56,142 nt of DNA from an uncultured Oscillospiraceae bacterium (GTDB lineage: Bacteria > Bacillota > Clostridia > Oscillospirales > Oscillospiraceae): NCBI GenBank assembly GCA_947625355.1, contig CANQOA010000009.1, positions 1 to 56,142 of the forward strand, written 5' to 3'. The notes beneath the pieces were generated by a model, which did not search any database, had not been told where the DNA came from, and was given only the letters and a program-made list of their open reading frames with translations. How positions within the stretch are numbered: position 1 is the first letter of the stretch; every line of letters starts with the position of its first letter. Below, piece by piece: positions 34,472-44,091 of the stretch. Position numbers and translations under genes: made by a program.

Positions 34472-34500
34472 TTGCATTTCCCCCGGCAGGGTGTTATATA
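34472..34500 (+). promoter_or_regulatory. Promoter of the ribU riboswitch transcript
   Basis: TTGCAT (34472-34477), 17-base spacer, TATATA (34495-34500); the riboswitch begins about 25 bases later. Confidence 0.7.
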
Positions 34501-34526
34501 TTAATAGACAACCGAATGAGCGAACA

Positions 34527-34655
34527 ATGTCTTCAGGGCAGGGTGAAATTCCCGATCGGCGGTACAGTCCGCGAGCGTACGGCAGCTCCAGCGATCCGTG
34601 CGTTGACCCGGTGGAACTCCGGGACCGACAGTGACAGTCTGGATGGAAGAAGATG
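34527..34655 (+). ncRNA. FMN riboswitch (RFN element)
   Basis: The conserved blocks of the RFN aptamer follow in order: CTTCAGGGCAGGGTGAAATT, CCCGATCGGCGGT, AGTCCGCGAGC, GACCCGGTGGAACTCCGGGA, CCGACAGT, and AGTCTGGATGGAAGAAG. FMN binding is known to switch off riboflavin genes. Here it controls a riboflavin uptake gene through the terminator at 34721-34764. Confidence 0.97.
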
Positions 34656-34720
34656 TGTTGAGCGGCGCTGTTTTCGGCGGCGGGCCACCGGTCCGCGCCC
34701 ATGGAACGCGGCCCCATATT

Positions 34721-34764
34721 GACACCTGGAAGGCATTCGTGCCCACAGGTGTCGAATCTTTTTT
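34721..34764 (+). terminator. Riboswitch-controlled terminator before ribU
   Basis: GACACCTG (34721-34728) pairs with CAGGTGTC (34746-34753), extended by internal pairing (GGCA/TGCC), and six T follow GAATC. The stem ends just ahead of the TTTTGGAGG ribosome site, as expected for an FMN-dependent off switch. Confidence 0.88.
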
Positions 34765-34777
34765 GGAGGTTTTTTCC

Positions 34778-35464
34778 ATGGACACTCATCCCACCGCCCG
34801 CGCCGGCGCCAGGCCCGCCAGCGCACGCCGCCCCGCCACCATCGGCATGCTGTGCGCCGTGGCCTATGTGGTCATGCTCGCCGGCCAGCTCATCCCCCCG
34901 GTCATGTTCCTCAGCTATGACCCCAAGGACGTGATCATCGTCATCAGCGGCTTCATCTTCGGACCCCTCTCCGCCGTGCTCATCACCGTGCTGGTGGACC
35001 TGGTGGAGATGGTCACCGTCTCCTCCACGGGCATCTACGGCTTCATCATGAACACCGTCCAGACCTGCTCCTTTGCGGTGCCCGCCGCGCTCGTATATCA
35101 GCGCTGGCGCACCTCCAAGGGGGCCATCGGCGGGCTGGCCGCAGCCGTCGCCTGCATGACGGCGATGATGTGCCTGTGGAACTACATCATCACCCCCTTC
35201 TACATGGGCCAGCCCCGGGAGGCGGTGGCGGCCATGCTGCCCACGCTGTTTTTGCCCTTCAACCTGGTCAAGGGCACCATCAACGCGGGGCTGACGCTGC
35301 TGCTCTACAAACCCATCGTCACCGCGCTGCGGCGGGTAAATCTGGTGGAGCCCTCCACCGGCAGCGGCAGCCACGGCGGGCTGAACTGGGGCATCGTGCT
35401 TCTGGGCGCGGTGCTCACCGTCACCGGCACGCTGCTGATCCTGGTCATGATGGGTATTCTCTAA
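34778..35464 (+). CDS. ribU: Riboflavin ECF transporter substrate-binding subunit RibU
   Basis: A 228-residue membrane S component that binds riboflavin and joins the shared ECF energy module (encoded elsewhere). About six hydrophobic helices are visible, with family pieces LCAVAYVVMLAGQLIPP, FLSYDPKDVIIVISGFIFGP and WNYIITPFYMGQPRE. The N-terminal 20 residues are basic and Ala-rich. The start at 34778 follows TTGGAGGT. Control by the FMN riboswitch confirms the vitamin link. A strong terminator follows. Confidence 0.94.
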   Translation: MDTHPTARAGARPASARRPATIGMLCAVAYVVMLAGQLIPPVMFLSYDPKDVIIVISGFIFGPLSAVLITVLVDLVEMVTVSSTGIYGFIMNTVQTCSFAVPAALVYQRWRTSKGAIGGLAAAVACMTAMMCLWNYIITPFYMGQPREAVAAMLPTLFLPFNLVKGTINAGLTLLLYKPIVTALRRVNLVEPSTGSGSHGGLNWGIVLLGAVLTVTGTLLILVMMGIL

Positions 35465-35472
35465 AGACGCGC

Positions 35473-35509
35473 AAAAAAGGCCGCCTCCCGCGGGAGGCGG
35501 CCTTTTTGC
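35473..35509. terminator. ribU terminator
   Basis: AAAAGGCCGCCTCCCG pairs fully with its complement and ends in CCTTTTTGC. The symmetric A and T runs make it usable in both directions. Confidence 0.9.
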
Positions 35510-35520
35510 GCCCATATGGA

Positions 35521-35549
35521 AGCCCGCCCGGCTGCTTGCCGGGCGGGCT
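35521..35549 (-). terminator. Hairpin after the acidic unknown gene
   Basis: AGCCCGCCCGGC and its complement flank a five-base loop. The minus strand continues with TCCAT, so the U run is weak; the neighbouring bidirectional terminator may do the job. Confidence 0.5.
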
Positions 35550-35555
35550 CACGGT

Positions 35556-35963
35556 TCACGGCTCCACCGTCAGGTTGTCGATGCCGTGCTGCTCGAATTC
35601 GGAATAATACTCATCCATCCGGGTGATGAGCTCGTTTTCATCGTTGGCGTCCACGCCCTCGCCCTCCATGTCCCGGCGGGCCAGCTCCTCGGCCAGGATG
35701 TCGAAGAACACCGCGTCCTCGTAGTCCGCGATGGCCTCATGGATGCCCCCTTCCTCATAAGCGCGGGAGGGGAACACGTGCCCCTGCCACCGTTCGATGA
35801 GCGAATGCATGCCTACCTGCGGACACATGGCAAACAGCTTCTCCTGCAGCAGGTCATAGTCCTCGAACCTGTCCTCCCCTCGGGCAGAGTTCAGTATCCA
35901 GTCCCCTACGTATACCAGATCGAGCAGTCGTCTGAATTCTTTTTCCGTTAACTCGATCGTCAC
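35556..35963 (-). CDS. Acidic protein of unknown function
   Basis: A 135-residue soluble, strongly acidic protein. The GTG at 35963 is chosen because GAGGAGGTGA lies eight bases before it. The N terminus (MTIELTEKEFRRLLDLVYVGDWILNSA) and a Glu/Asp-rich C half (EELARRDMEGEGVDANDENELITRMDEYYSEFEQHG) look like an all-helical fold. No catalytic motif, Cys pair or signal peptide is seen and I recognise no family. It is a single gene with its own promoter (extended -10 TGGTATAAT at 36081-36086 on the minus strand), diverging from DUF1934-argS. Confidence 0.75.
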   Translation of the reverse strand: MTIELTEKEFRRLLDLVYVGDWILNSARGEDRFEDYDLLQEKLFAMCPQVGMHSLIERWQGHVFPSRAYEEGGIHEAIADYEDAVFFDILAEELARRDMEGEGVDANDENELITRMDEYYSEFEQHGIDNLTVEP

Positions 35964-36080
35964 GGCGCTCACCTCCTCATCTATCACTGCCGCCTATGGA
36001 CATTATAATCCGCCCGTGCCGGAATGGTGACGCATCCGCGCAAGGCGCCCGCGCCGGGCGGGACCAATGACCATAGCCTT

Positions 36081-36089
36081 ATTATACCA
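36081..36089 (-). promoter_or_regulatory. Extended -10 promoter of the acidic unknown gene
   Basis: Minus strand TGGTATAAT; the -35 region (about 36104-36109) is poor, as is common for extended -10 promoters. The leader is about 110 bases. Confidence 0.55.
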
Positions 36090-36155
36090 CAACCGGTCTG
36101 CAATGGGAATACTCCTCTTGAAGAACAAAATTTCCGCCGGCGTTTATTTTTCCCT

Positions 36156-36184
36156 TGTGTTGGGGAAGATTTTAGTTTATGATA
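36156..36184 (+). promoter_or_regulatory. Possible promoter overlapping the DUF1934 start
   Basis: TTGTGT, a 17-base spacer and TATGAT fit well, but the -10 covers the first ATG (36179). If real, the message would start near 36191 and translation would begin at a following ATG almost without leader. The alternative is an unseen promoter further upstream, with GGGGAAG as ribosome site for 36179. Confidence 0.4.
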
Positions 36185-36625
36185 GACCACATGAATATGC
36201 GAGACGTTATCATTTCCATAACAGGCATCCAGCGGGACCCCACGGGGCAGAAGGACGCGGTGGAGCTGGTCACGGCCGGAAAATACGGCTTTGAGAACGG
36301 GGAGAGCCGCTTCACCTATGAGGAGAGCGACCTGACCGGCCTGGACGGCACCCGCACCACCTTCACCATCAGCCCCATGGGCGTGGTGCTGCGCCGGGAG
36401 GGCAGTCTCAACTCCGAGATGGTGTTCCGGGAGGGGCAGAAGGACCTGTTCCTCTACGAAACCCCTTACGGCAGCGCCACCATGGGGGTGGACACCCGCC
36501 GCATCGACGCGCGGCTGGACGAGCACGGCGGCACCATGGAGCTGGACTACGACATCGATTTCAACCACGCCCCCGTTGGCCGCAACCAGTTTAAAATCAA
36601 TGTGAGAGAGAAGAGAAATGGCTGA
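36179..36625 (+). CDS. DUF1934 (YwiB-like) small beta-barrel protein
   Basis: A 148-residue cytosolic protein of the DUF1934 family, a lipocalin-like beta barrel of unknown function. Family features are the N-terminal DVIISITGIQRD, the FTYEESDLTGLDGTRTTF strand pair, and the C-terminal MELDYDIDFNHAPVGRNQFKI. It commonly sits in front of argS in Firmicutes, as here, where its end overlaps the argS start by eight bases. The exact start (36179, 36191 or 36197) is unsure. Confidence 0.87.
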   Translation: MIDHMNMRDVIISITGIQRDPTGQKDAVELVTAGKYGFENGESRFTYEESDLTGLDGTRTTFTISPMGVVLRREGSLNSEMVFREGQKDLFLYETPYGSATMGVDTRRIDARLDEHGGTMELDYDIDFNHAPVGRNQFKINVREKRNG

Positions 36626-38282
36626 CCTGATCGAACGGGCGAAGCAGAGCATCGACGCCCTTATCAAGCAGGCGGTCCCGGCGCTGGAGGGCGCTTCCGG
36701 GTCCGTCAGCATCCCCAAGGACACCCGTAACGGCGACTTTGCCGCCAACCACGCCATGGCCGGGGCCAAGGCCCTGCACGCCGCCCCCCGGGCCATCGCC
36801 GAGGACATTTTGAAGAACCTCCCTCTGGAGGGGACCTGGTTCACCGCCGCCGAGGCCGCCGGCCCCGGCTTTCTGAATTTCCGGCTGGGCGACGGGTGGT
36901 ACTCCGCCGTGCTGGACGCGGTGGCCGCCGAGGGCGCCGATTACGGCCGCGCCGAGGACCGCAGCGGCAAGCGGGTGATGGTGGAGTTCGTCTCCGCCAA
37001 CCCCACCGGCCCCATGACCATCGGCAACGCCCGCGGCGGCGTGCTGGGGGACTCCCTGGCCTCCGTGCTGGACTGGGCCGGATGGGACGTGTGGCGGGAG
37101 TTCTACGTCAACAACGCCGGCCATCAGGTGGAGCTGTTCGGCCAGTCCATAGAGGCCCGCTACCTCCAACTGCTCCACGGCGAGGATACGGTGGAGTTTC
37201 CGGAAAACGGCTACCACGGCGACGACATCCGGGCCCTGGCCCAGGAGATCCGCGACGCCGAGGGGGACAAGTACGACGCCATGCCCTCCGAGCAGCGCCG
37301 GGCGGCCTTCGTGGCATACGGCCTGCCCCGGAACATCGAGCGCATGCGCGCCGACCTGGAACGGTACGGCGTCCGCTTCGACCGGTGGTTTTTGGAGACG
37401 GACCTGCACGAGAGCGGCTACGTTGCCCAGACGATAGACATCCTCACCCGGAGCGGCCACACCTATGAAAAAGACGGCCAGCTCTGGCTGCGCAACACCG
37501 ACTTCGGCGCGGACAAGGACGAGTGCATGCGCCGGGCCGACGGTACCTGGACCTACTATGCCGTGGACATCGCCTACCACCGCAACAAATTCGTGGAGCG
37601 GGGCTTCGACCGGGTCATCGACGTGCTGGGCGCGGACCACCACGGCCACACCATTCGCTTCGGCAAGACCATGGCCTGCCCGGAGCTGGGGCTGAACGGC
37701 CGGGCGCTGGAATTTCTCATCATGCAGATGGTGCGCCTGACCCGGGGCGGCGAGACCGTGAAGGTCTCCAAGCGCACGGGCAAGGCCCTGACCCTGGCGG
37801 ACCTGATGGACGAGATCGGCCGGGACCCCTGCCGGTACTTCTTCAACGCCAGCCCCGGCAGCCACCTGGAGTTCGACCTGGACCTGGCCGTGCGCCAGGA
37901 CAGCGAGAACCCGGTCTACTACGTCCAGTATGCCCACGCCCGCATCTGCTCCCTGCTGGCCACCCTGGCCGCCGACGGTCTGACGCCGGCCGAGCATCCG
38001 GACGCGGCGCTGCTGTCCTCCGTCCAGGAGCGGGAGCTGATCCGCACCATCGCCGGTTTCCCCGGCGAGATCCGCGCCGCGGCGGCGGAGCTGGACCCCT
38101 CCCGCATCAACCGTTACGCCACGGAGCTGGCCTCCCGGTTCCACAAATTCTATAACGCCTGCCGCATCCGCGGCGAGGCCGATGCGACCGCCAGGACCCG
38201 TCTGGCCCTGGCCGCCGCCGCCAAGCAGGTCCTGGAAAACGCCCTGGGGATCCTGGGCGTGACGGCCCCGGAGAGCATGTAA
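36618..38282 (+). CDS. argS: Arginyl-tRNA synthetase
   Basis: A 554-residue class I synthetase that charges tRNA(Arg). The N-terminal Add1 domain (1-110) has RNGDFAANHAMAGAK. The HIGH motif reads ANPTGPMTIGNARGG, with Thr in place of the usual His. The KMSKS region is VKVSKRTGKALTLADLMDEIG, and the helical anticodon domain ends the protein. GAGAGAAGAG is the ribosome site. Length is typical. The Thr for His change in the HIGH motif should be checked, but comparable variants occur in bacterial ArgRS (VSANPTGP is conserved). Confidence 0.96.
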   Translation: MADLIERAKQSIDALIKQAVPALEGASGSVSIPKDTRNGDFAANHAMAGAKALHAAPRAIAEDILKNLPLEGTWFTAAEAAGPGFLNFRLGDGWYSAVLDAVAAEGADYGRAEDRSGKRVMVEFVSANPTGPMTIGNARGGVLGDSLASVLDWAGWDVWREFYVNNAGHQVELFGQSIEARYLQLLHGEDTVEFPENGYHGDDIRALAQEIRDAEGDKYDAMPSEQRRAAFVAYGLPRNIERMRADLERYGVRFDRWFLETDLHESGYVAQTIDILTRSGHTYEKDGQLWLRNTDFGADKDECMRRADGTWTYYAVDIAYHRNKFVERGFDRVIDVLGADHHGHTIRFGKTMACPELGLNGRALEFLIMQMVRLTRGGETVKVSKRTGKALTLADLMDEIGRDPCRYFFNASPGSHLEFDLDLAVRQDSENPVYYVQYAHARICSLLATLAADGLTPAEHPDAALLSSVQERELIRTIAGFPGEIRAAAAELDPSRINRYATELASRFHKFYNACRIRGEADATARTRLALAAAAKQVLENALGILGVTAPESM

Positions 38283-38401
38283 AAAACGCCGGATTTTCAG
38301 GGAAGTTCAGTTTTATCCAATTAATGGAATTTCCAGGGATTTTCTGGAATTAACGTATGGTGAATAATTACCAAATCTTATGACGCTCCCCATTTGACCC
38401 G

Positions 38402-38430
38402 TTGACTTTTCCCTCCCGATATGGTAACTT
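38402..38430 (+). promoter_or_regulatory. Promoter of the AbrB-family gene
   Basis: TTGACT (38402-38407), 17-base spacer, TAACTT (38425-38430). The region from 38283 to here is AT-rich, with one weak inverted repeat (AATTTCCAG/CTGGAATT, about 38328-38351) and no clear argS terminator. Confidence 0.65.
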
Positions 38431-38463
38431 GTTGGGCAGTATTAAGGCCATAGGAGGGAGCAT

Positions 38464-38709
38464 ATGAAGTCGACCGGTATCGTGCGCAAAGTCGATGAGC
38501 TGGGGCGTATCGTACTTCCCATCGAGCTGCGGCGGACACTGGACATCGCGGAGCGGGATGCTCTGGAGATCTTCGTCTCCGAGGACACCATCATGCTGAA
38601 GAAATACCAGCCTGCCTGTGTGTTCTGTGACAGCTCCAAAGGGATCGTCACCTACAAGGGGAAAAACATCTGCACCGCCTGCATCAGCACCCTGGCGAAC
38701 CGCACATGA
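38464..38709 (+). CDS. AbrB-family transition-state regulator with zinc-ribbon-like tail
   Basis: An 81-residue DNA-binding protein. Residues 1-47 form a swapped-hairpin AbrB domain (STGIVRKVDELGRIVLPIELRRTL). The tail has two CxxC pairs (Cys52/Cys55 and Cys70/Cys73) that can bind a metal. This layout is common in spore-forming Clostridia. AGGAGGGAG is a very strong ribosome site. It is monocistronic, with its own promoter and terminator. Target genes cannot be inferred from the window. Confidence 0.9.
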   Translation: MKSTGIVRKVDELGRIVLPIELRRTLDIAERDALEIFVSEDTIMLKKYQPACVFCDSSKGIVTYKGKNICTACISTLANRT

Positions 38710-38728
38710 GCTAACTCCTCCCAAAAGT

Positions 38729-38764
38729 CCGCGTCTCTCCGACGGAGAGACGCGGGCTTTTTTG
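38729..38764 (+). terminator. Terminator of the AbrB-family gene
   Basis: CCGCGTCTCTCC (38729-38740) pairs with GGAGAGACGCGG (38744-38755), followed by GC and a run of seven T. Confidence 0.9.
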
Positions 38765-38789
38765 TATGCAAAACGGCCCCCGAAGCCAT

Positions 38790-38827
38790 AAGAAAGCGCC
38801 TGGAAAAGCGTTTGCTTTTCCAGGCGC
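38790..38827 (-). terminator. Terminator of the mal operon
   Basis: GCGCCTGGAAAAGC (38796-38809) pairs with its complement (38814-38827); the minus strand continues TTTCTTA. Confidence 0.75.
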
Positions 38828-38853
38828 CGCCGTTTTTGGTCCGATAGTGATCA

Positions 38854-39975
<1,122 letters not shown>

Positions 39976-39996
39976 TATCCTTATGCTCCTTTCAAA

Positions 39997-40857
39997 TCAG
40001 CCTTTGACAGCGCCGCCGGTGACACCTTCGACGTAGTATTTCTGCAGGCACAGGAACAGGATCGTCACCGGGACGGCAACGATCACGCCGCCTGCGCAGA
40101 AGGTGGTGTACATCCTGGCGATCTGGTCGTTGGTCAGCCAGCTGTACATACCGACAGCCACGTTGTAGCCGGAAGATGTGCCGAACGCCACGTACCGCGC
40201 GAACACGAAGTCGCCCCAGGGTCCCATGAACGCGGTCAGGATGGTGTAGATGACGATCGGCTTCGCCAAGGGCAGGATGATCTTATACAGTACCTGGAAC
40301 CGGGTCGCCCCGTCCACGCGGGCCGCCTCGTCCAGAGACTTGGGGATGGTGTCGAAGAAGCCCTTGGACACATAGTACCCCATGCCGGAGGAGGCCACGC
40401 TCACCAGGATCAGGCCGGGCACCGCGTTGGCCTGGGTCAGGCCCAGGTCGGACAGCACACGGTACAGGATGATCATGGTCAGCATCCCGGGGAACATGCC
40501 CAGGATGAGCATGAACCGCATCAGGGGGCCGCGCAGCTTGAAGCGGAAGCGGGAGAGCGTATAGCTCATGCACAGCTGGATAATGGTGATGAGCACCGCC
40601 GCAGCCAGGGCGATGATGAAGGTGTTGAGGTACCACCGCTTGAAATCAGAGTTCCAGAGGTTTATGTAGTTCTGCCAGCCCCACTGTTTGGGGATGACGT
40701 AGCCCACCTGGTAAGTGGATTCCACGCGGAAGGACTGCAGCACGATAAAGATGAAGGGAAGCAGCCAGATAACGCTGATGATCACCAGCAGGATGTAGAT
40801 GGAAGTATTGCTGACACGGTTCAGGGTCTTAAGACCCATATGACGTTTTTCATTCAT
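39997..40857 (-). CDS. malG: Maltodextrin ABC permease, MalG-like
   Basis: A 286-residue permease with six helices. The family N terminus (SNTSIYILLVIISVIWLLPFIFIVLQSF) and the EAA loop (KSLDEAARVDGATRFQVLYKIILPLAKP) are clear, and the C terminus ends VEGVTGGAVKG as in many MalG proteins. Its ATG overlaps the malF stop by one base (TGATG), so the two permeases are coupled. Confidence 0.93.
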   Translation of the reverse strand: MNEKRHMGLKTLNRVSNTSIYILLVIISVIWLLPFIFIVLQSFRVESTYQVGYVIPKQWGWQNYINLWNSDFKRWYLNTFIIALAAAVLITIIQLCMSYTLSRFRFKLRGPLMRFMLILGMFPGMLTMIILYRVLSDLGLTQANAVPGLILVSVASSGMGYYVSKGFFDTIPKSLDEAARVDGATRFQVLYKIILPLAKPIVIYTILTAFMGPWGDFVFARYVAFGTSSGYNVAVGMYSWLTNDQIARMYTTFCAGGVIVAVPVTILFLCLQKYYVEGVTGGAVKG

Positions 40858-42395
40858 CACTGGTAATCCTCCTCGTTCTTAATGGACGGCAGCACGTTGT
40901 AGACCACCAGGGAGATGAACGCCACCACCACGAACACCATGATGCCGACCACAGACGCCAGGTAATACTGGCTCTCCGCGCCGGTGGTGATCTTGAACAG
41001 CCACGTGATCAGCAGGTCCGTATAGCCCACGGAGCCCGCCGCACCCGACGCCGCCGGGTTCGTGGGCGCGCCGCCGGTCAGCAGGTAGATGACGTTGAAG
41101 TTGTTCATGTTGCCGGTGAAGCTGGTGAGCAGATACGGTCCGGTGATGAACAGCATATAGGGCAAGGTGATCTTCCGATACTGCTGCCAGGCGTTGGCGC
41201 CGTCGATGCGCGCGGACTCGTACAGGTCCGCGGGGATGTTCATCAGGATGCCGGTGGTGATCAGCATCAGATAGGGGATGCCGACCCAGATGTTGATCGC
41301 GATGACCGAGATACGGGCCCATGTGGGGTCCTCCCAGAAGGGCAGCGGCTGCTTGATCCACCCCAGATCCATCAGCGAGAGGTTGATCAGGCCGTTGCGG
41401 GCGAACATCTTGCCCACGTACAGCAGGGAGATGAACTGGGGGATGGCCACGGTCATGACCAGGATGGTCCGCCACATCTTCTTCAGGCGGATGCCCTTCT
41501 TGTTGATCATCATGGCCACGCCCATGCCCAGGAAGTAGTTGGTGAAGGTGGCCAGGAACGCCCAGATCAGCGTCCAGGTGAGGATCTCGCCGAAGGTGGC
41601 GGAATAGGATTGGCCGCCGCCGTTGCCGCCCGACCAGGAGAGCAGGGTGTTGAAGTTGTCCAGCCCCACCCATGTGAACAGGTTATTGGAGAAGCCGTTG
41701 TGGGCGCCGTCGTAGTTGGTGAAGGCGACCAGCACCATGAACACGATGGGCATGACGGTGAACACCATGATGCCGGTCATGGGCAGAGCGAGAAGCGTGG
41801 CATGGAAGTTCTCGTCCACCATGGAGCGCAGATCGTCCTTGCTGCCCTTCAGCTTCTTGCCGGACTTGAGGATCTGCTCGGAGATCTTGTTCTGCTTGAC
41901 GTTCACCCGCCAGGTGTAGATGAAGGCGATGATGAAGAAGATGGTGAGCACGCCGTAGAGCAGGATCTTGAAGGAGTTGTCATGGTACGCGGTCACGTAG
42001 GTGTCCAGCACCGCGTTGTACTCGCTGGAGGGCCCCTCCTTGCCCAGGCTGGGCAGCAGGGACAGCCAGTGGCCGCCGGCGATGAACATATATCCGATAA
42101 AGACGACCTCGAACAGCAGGAACAGCACGCCCCGCAGGATCTGCCCGCGGGCAAAGCTGCCGAAGCCCATGACGAGGAAGGACGTCTTTGTTTTCCAGTC
42201 GCCGTTTTTGAACGTGGAGCAAACGTCGCCGATCTCCCGGCCGATCGCCAGAAAGGCCCCCTTGATCAGGGACCATATCTTGATGAACAGCCTGCCGATG
42301 GCACGGGGAATGCCGCAGAAGAAAGCGGTCAGCTTATAAACGAATCTCTGCCCCTTGGACAGGCGCAGAAATTCAAGGTCGCTGTAATGTTTCAT
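40857..42395 (-). CDS. malF: Maltodextrin ABC permease, MalF-like, with long N-terminal region
   Basis: A 512-residue permease. The C-terminal 290 residues carry the transporter fold with the EAA loop (YESARIDGANAWQQYRKITLPYM). The N-terminal 210 residues hold two extra helices and amphipathic segments (LIKGAFLAIGREIGDVCSTFKNGDWKTKTSFLVMGFGSFARGQ, in part), seen in some Gram-positive MalF proteins. The ATG at 42395 follows AGAGGGG. A hairpin separates it from malE. Confidence 0.93.
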   Translation of the reverse strand: MKHYSDLEFLRLSKGQRFVYKLTAFFCGIPRAIGRLFIKIWSLIKGAFLAIGREIGDVCSTFKNGDWKTKTSFLVMGFGSFARGQILRGVLFLLFEVVFIGYMFIAGGHWLSLLPSLGKEGPSSEYNAVLDTYVTAYHDNSFKILLYGVLTIFFIIAFIYTWRVNVKQNKISEQILKSGKKLKGSKDDLRSMVDENFHATLLALPMTGIMVFTVMPIVFMVLVAFTNYDGAHNGFSNNLFTWVGLDNFNTLLSWSGGNGGGQSYSATFGEILTWTLIWAFLATFTNYFLGMGVAMMINKKGIRLKKMWRTILVMTVAIPQFISLLYVGKMFARNGLINLSLMDLGWIKQPLPFWEDPTWARISVIAINIWVGIPYLMLITTGILMNIPADLYESARIDGANAWQQYRKITLPYMLFITGPYLLTSFTGNMNNFNVIYLLTGGAPTNPAASGAAGSVGYTDLLITWLFKITTGAESQYYLASVVGIMVFVVVAFISLVVYNVLPSIKNEEDYQ

Positions 42396-42410
42396 CAAAT
42401 CACCCCTCTT

Positions 42411-42449
42411 AATAAAAGCTGGCCGGAGCCGAACAGACTCCGGCCAGCT
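42411..42449 (-). terminator. Partial terminator between malE and malF
   Basis: AGCTGGCCGGAG (42417-42428) pairs with CTCCGGCCAGCT (42438-42449); the minus strand continues TTTTATTA. It would keep malE message in excess over the permeases. Confidence 0.8.
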
Positions 42450-42500
42450 GCCGTATATATCATGTCGATCCCGAGGGCACGGCGCCCTCTGTGCCGGTGA

Positions 42501-43988
42501 TTACGCGGCCGGGACCAGGGACACCTCGCCGGAGGCGGCGTCCAGCTGGACGTAGTAAGTACCGGCGGTCTCCACCACGAAGTTGTCGGCGGGATAGGCC
42601 GTATCCCAGGCCTTGCCCTGACGGCACTTGAACTCGGTGCCGGCCTCCATCTCATAGGCCTCGTTGGAGGTCCAAATATCGCCCTCGGCGGTCATGGGCA
42701 GGTCGGTATCCCAGTTGGTGCCGCCCACAGTGCCGATCAGGGTGAAGGCGTTACGGACCTCGTCGGTCATCTCGAACACGGCGGCGATGGAGTCCTCATA
42801 CTTCTGCAGAGCGGCCTTCAGCGCGTCGTCGGAGCCGTCAGTGGCCTTGACGTCGGTGGTGATGACCTTGGCGATATCCCACCAGGAGCCGTGGATGTTG
42901 GGCTGGGGGATGGCGTAGTTGCTCTGCTCAGCCAGAGCGGTCAGAGCGGGGTTGCTGGCGACGGCCTCGTCCTGGACAGCTTCCTTGTTGGCGGGGCCCC
43001 AGCCGAACTCAACGGTACGCTGGATCTGGCAGTCCTTGTTGGTGAGGAACTGGGCCAGCTGGTTCAGGGCGGCGCCCTTCACGGCGTCCTCCTGAGGCTT
43101 CACGCCCAGCAACTTGCAGCCGCTGTAGGAGCCGATGTGGTACTCGGCGCCGTCCACCTCGAAGGAGGGCAGATCGGCGACGCCGAAGTTATCGCCAAGC
43201 TGCTCCAGGATGGTGGCATAGTTCCAGGTGCCGGTGACCACGACGGCGGAGCCGCTGGCGAAGTCGGCGTTGCCGGAGTTCACATAGATGGGGGAGGACA
43301 CCAGCTTGTAGATGCCCTTGGCGGCGATCAGGCCCGCGTCGGAGTTGAAGTCATCGTCGATGGCGATGAAGTTGCCCGCGTCATCGGTGATCCAGTCGGA
43401 GTGGCAGCCGGTGCCGAAGAAGAAGCCGGCGTTGTACCAGGCGTTCTCCAGCTCGAAGGAGAAGTTCTTGCCGGCGGCCTCGCAGTCGGCGATAATGGCC
43501 TCCAGGCTGTCCACGTCCTCCTCGGGGACGACGGACTTGTCATAGTACATGAAGTAGCCGTTATCCGCGGTCAGAGGATAGGCGTAGTAGTCCTCGCCGG
43601 CCTGCGCAGCAAGGACGGAACCGGCGGAGTTGTTGTCCTTGACGAAGGCGGCGGCGCCCTGGCCCAGCTTGGTCAGCGCGTTGGCCTGGATCAGACGGCT
43701 CAGCTGGTCCTGAGCGAAGAAGTACAGATCGGCGCCCGCGGACACGTCCAGGATCATGTTGCTGGCGGCGTCGGCCTCAGAGACCGGCTCCACCGTGGCG
43801 TTGATGACGATGCCCATCTCGTTGGAGCTGTTGAAGGCCTCCACCTGGGACTTGGTCAGGTCGACAGCGGCGTCGGGGGCCCAGATGGTCACATCATAGG
43901 TGCCGGCGATCTCGCTGGAGGCGCTGGCGAACACGCTCATGGAGAGCAGCATCGACAGAGCCAAAAGGATCGCGAAAAGCTTTTTCAT
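42501..43988 (-). CDS. malE: Maltodextrin-binding protein with C-terminal SusE/F-like domain, no lipobox
   Basis: A 495-residue binding protein. The signal peptide (MKKLFAILLALSMLLSMSVFASA) ends in a normal signal-peptidase site; no Cys lies near it, so the protein is not a lipoprotein. Residues 25-400 are a family 1 binding fold (VTIWAPDAAVDLTKSQVEAF, YDKSVVPEEDVDSLEAI, GWGPANKEAV). Residues about 413-495 form an extra module (LIGTVGGTNWDTDLPMT..., TEFKCRQGKAWDTAYP, NFVVETAGTYYVQLD) resembling the starch-binding SusE/SusF repeats of Bacteroidetes. That likeness is from memory and needs a profile search. AGGAGGAACC is the ribosome site. Confidence 0.88.
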   Translation of the reverse strand: MKKLFAILLALSMLLSMSVFASASSEIAGTYDVTIWAPDAAVDLTKSQVEAFNSSNEMGIVINATVEPVSEADAASNMILDVSAGADLYFFAQDQLSRLIQANALTKLGQGAAAFVKDNNSAGSVLAAQAGEDYYAYPLTADNGYFMYYDKSVVPEEDVDSLEAIIADCEAAGKNFSFELENAWYNAGFFFGTGCHSDWITDDAGNFIAIDDDFNSDAGLIAAKGIYKLVSSPIYVNSGNADFASGSAVVVTGTWNYATILEQLGDNFGVADLPSFEVDGAEYHIGSYSGCKLLGVKPQEDAVKGAALNQLAQFLTNKDCQIQRTVEFGWGPANKEAVQDEAVASNPALTALAEQSNYAIPQPNIHGSWWDIAKVITTDVKATDGSDDALKAALQKYEDSIAAVFEMTDEVRNAFTLIGTVGGTNWDTDLPMTAEGDIWTSNEAYEMEAGTEFKCRQGKAWDTAYPADNFVVETAGTYYVQLDAASGEVSLVPAA

Positions 43989-44031
43989 GTTGGTTCCTCC
44001 TGTAAAATATGTTTTTTGTTTAATGGGTCAT

Positions 44032-44074
44032 TATCCCCGCTGCGCGGGGATACAAAGGGGGTACCCCCTTTGTC
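44032..44074 (-). promoter_or_regulatory. Two inverted repeats in the malE leader, possible operator
   Basis: ACAAAGGGGGT joins its exact complement without a spacer, a 22-base perfect palindrome at 44053-44074. Directly next to it is ATCCCCG-CTG-CGGGGAT-like stem (about 44032-44051). The palindrome begins about ten bases downstream of the expected transcript start, a good position for a repressor; as RNA it would also form a strong hairpin. Confidence 0.6.
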
Positions 44075-44091
44075 GCCTATTAATCAACGCA

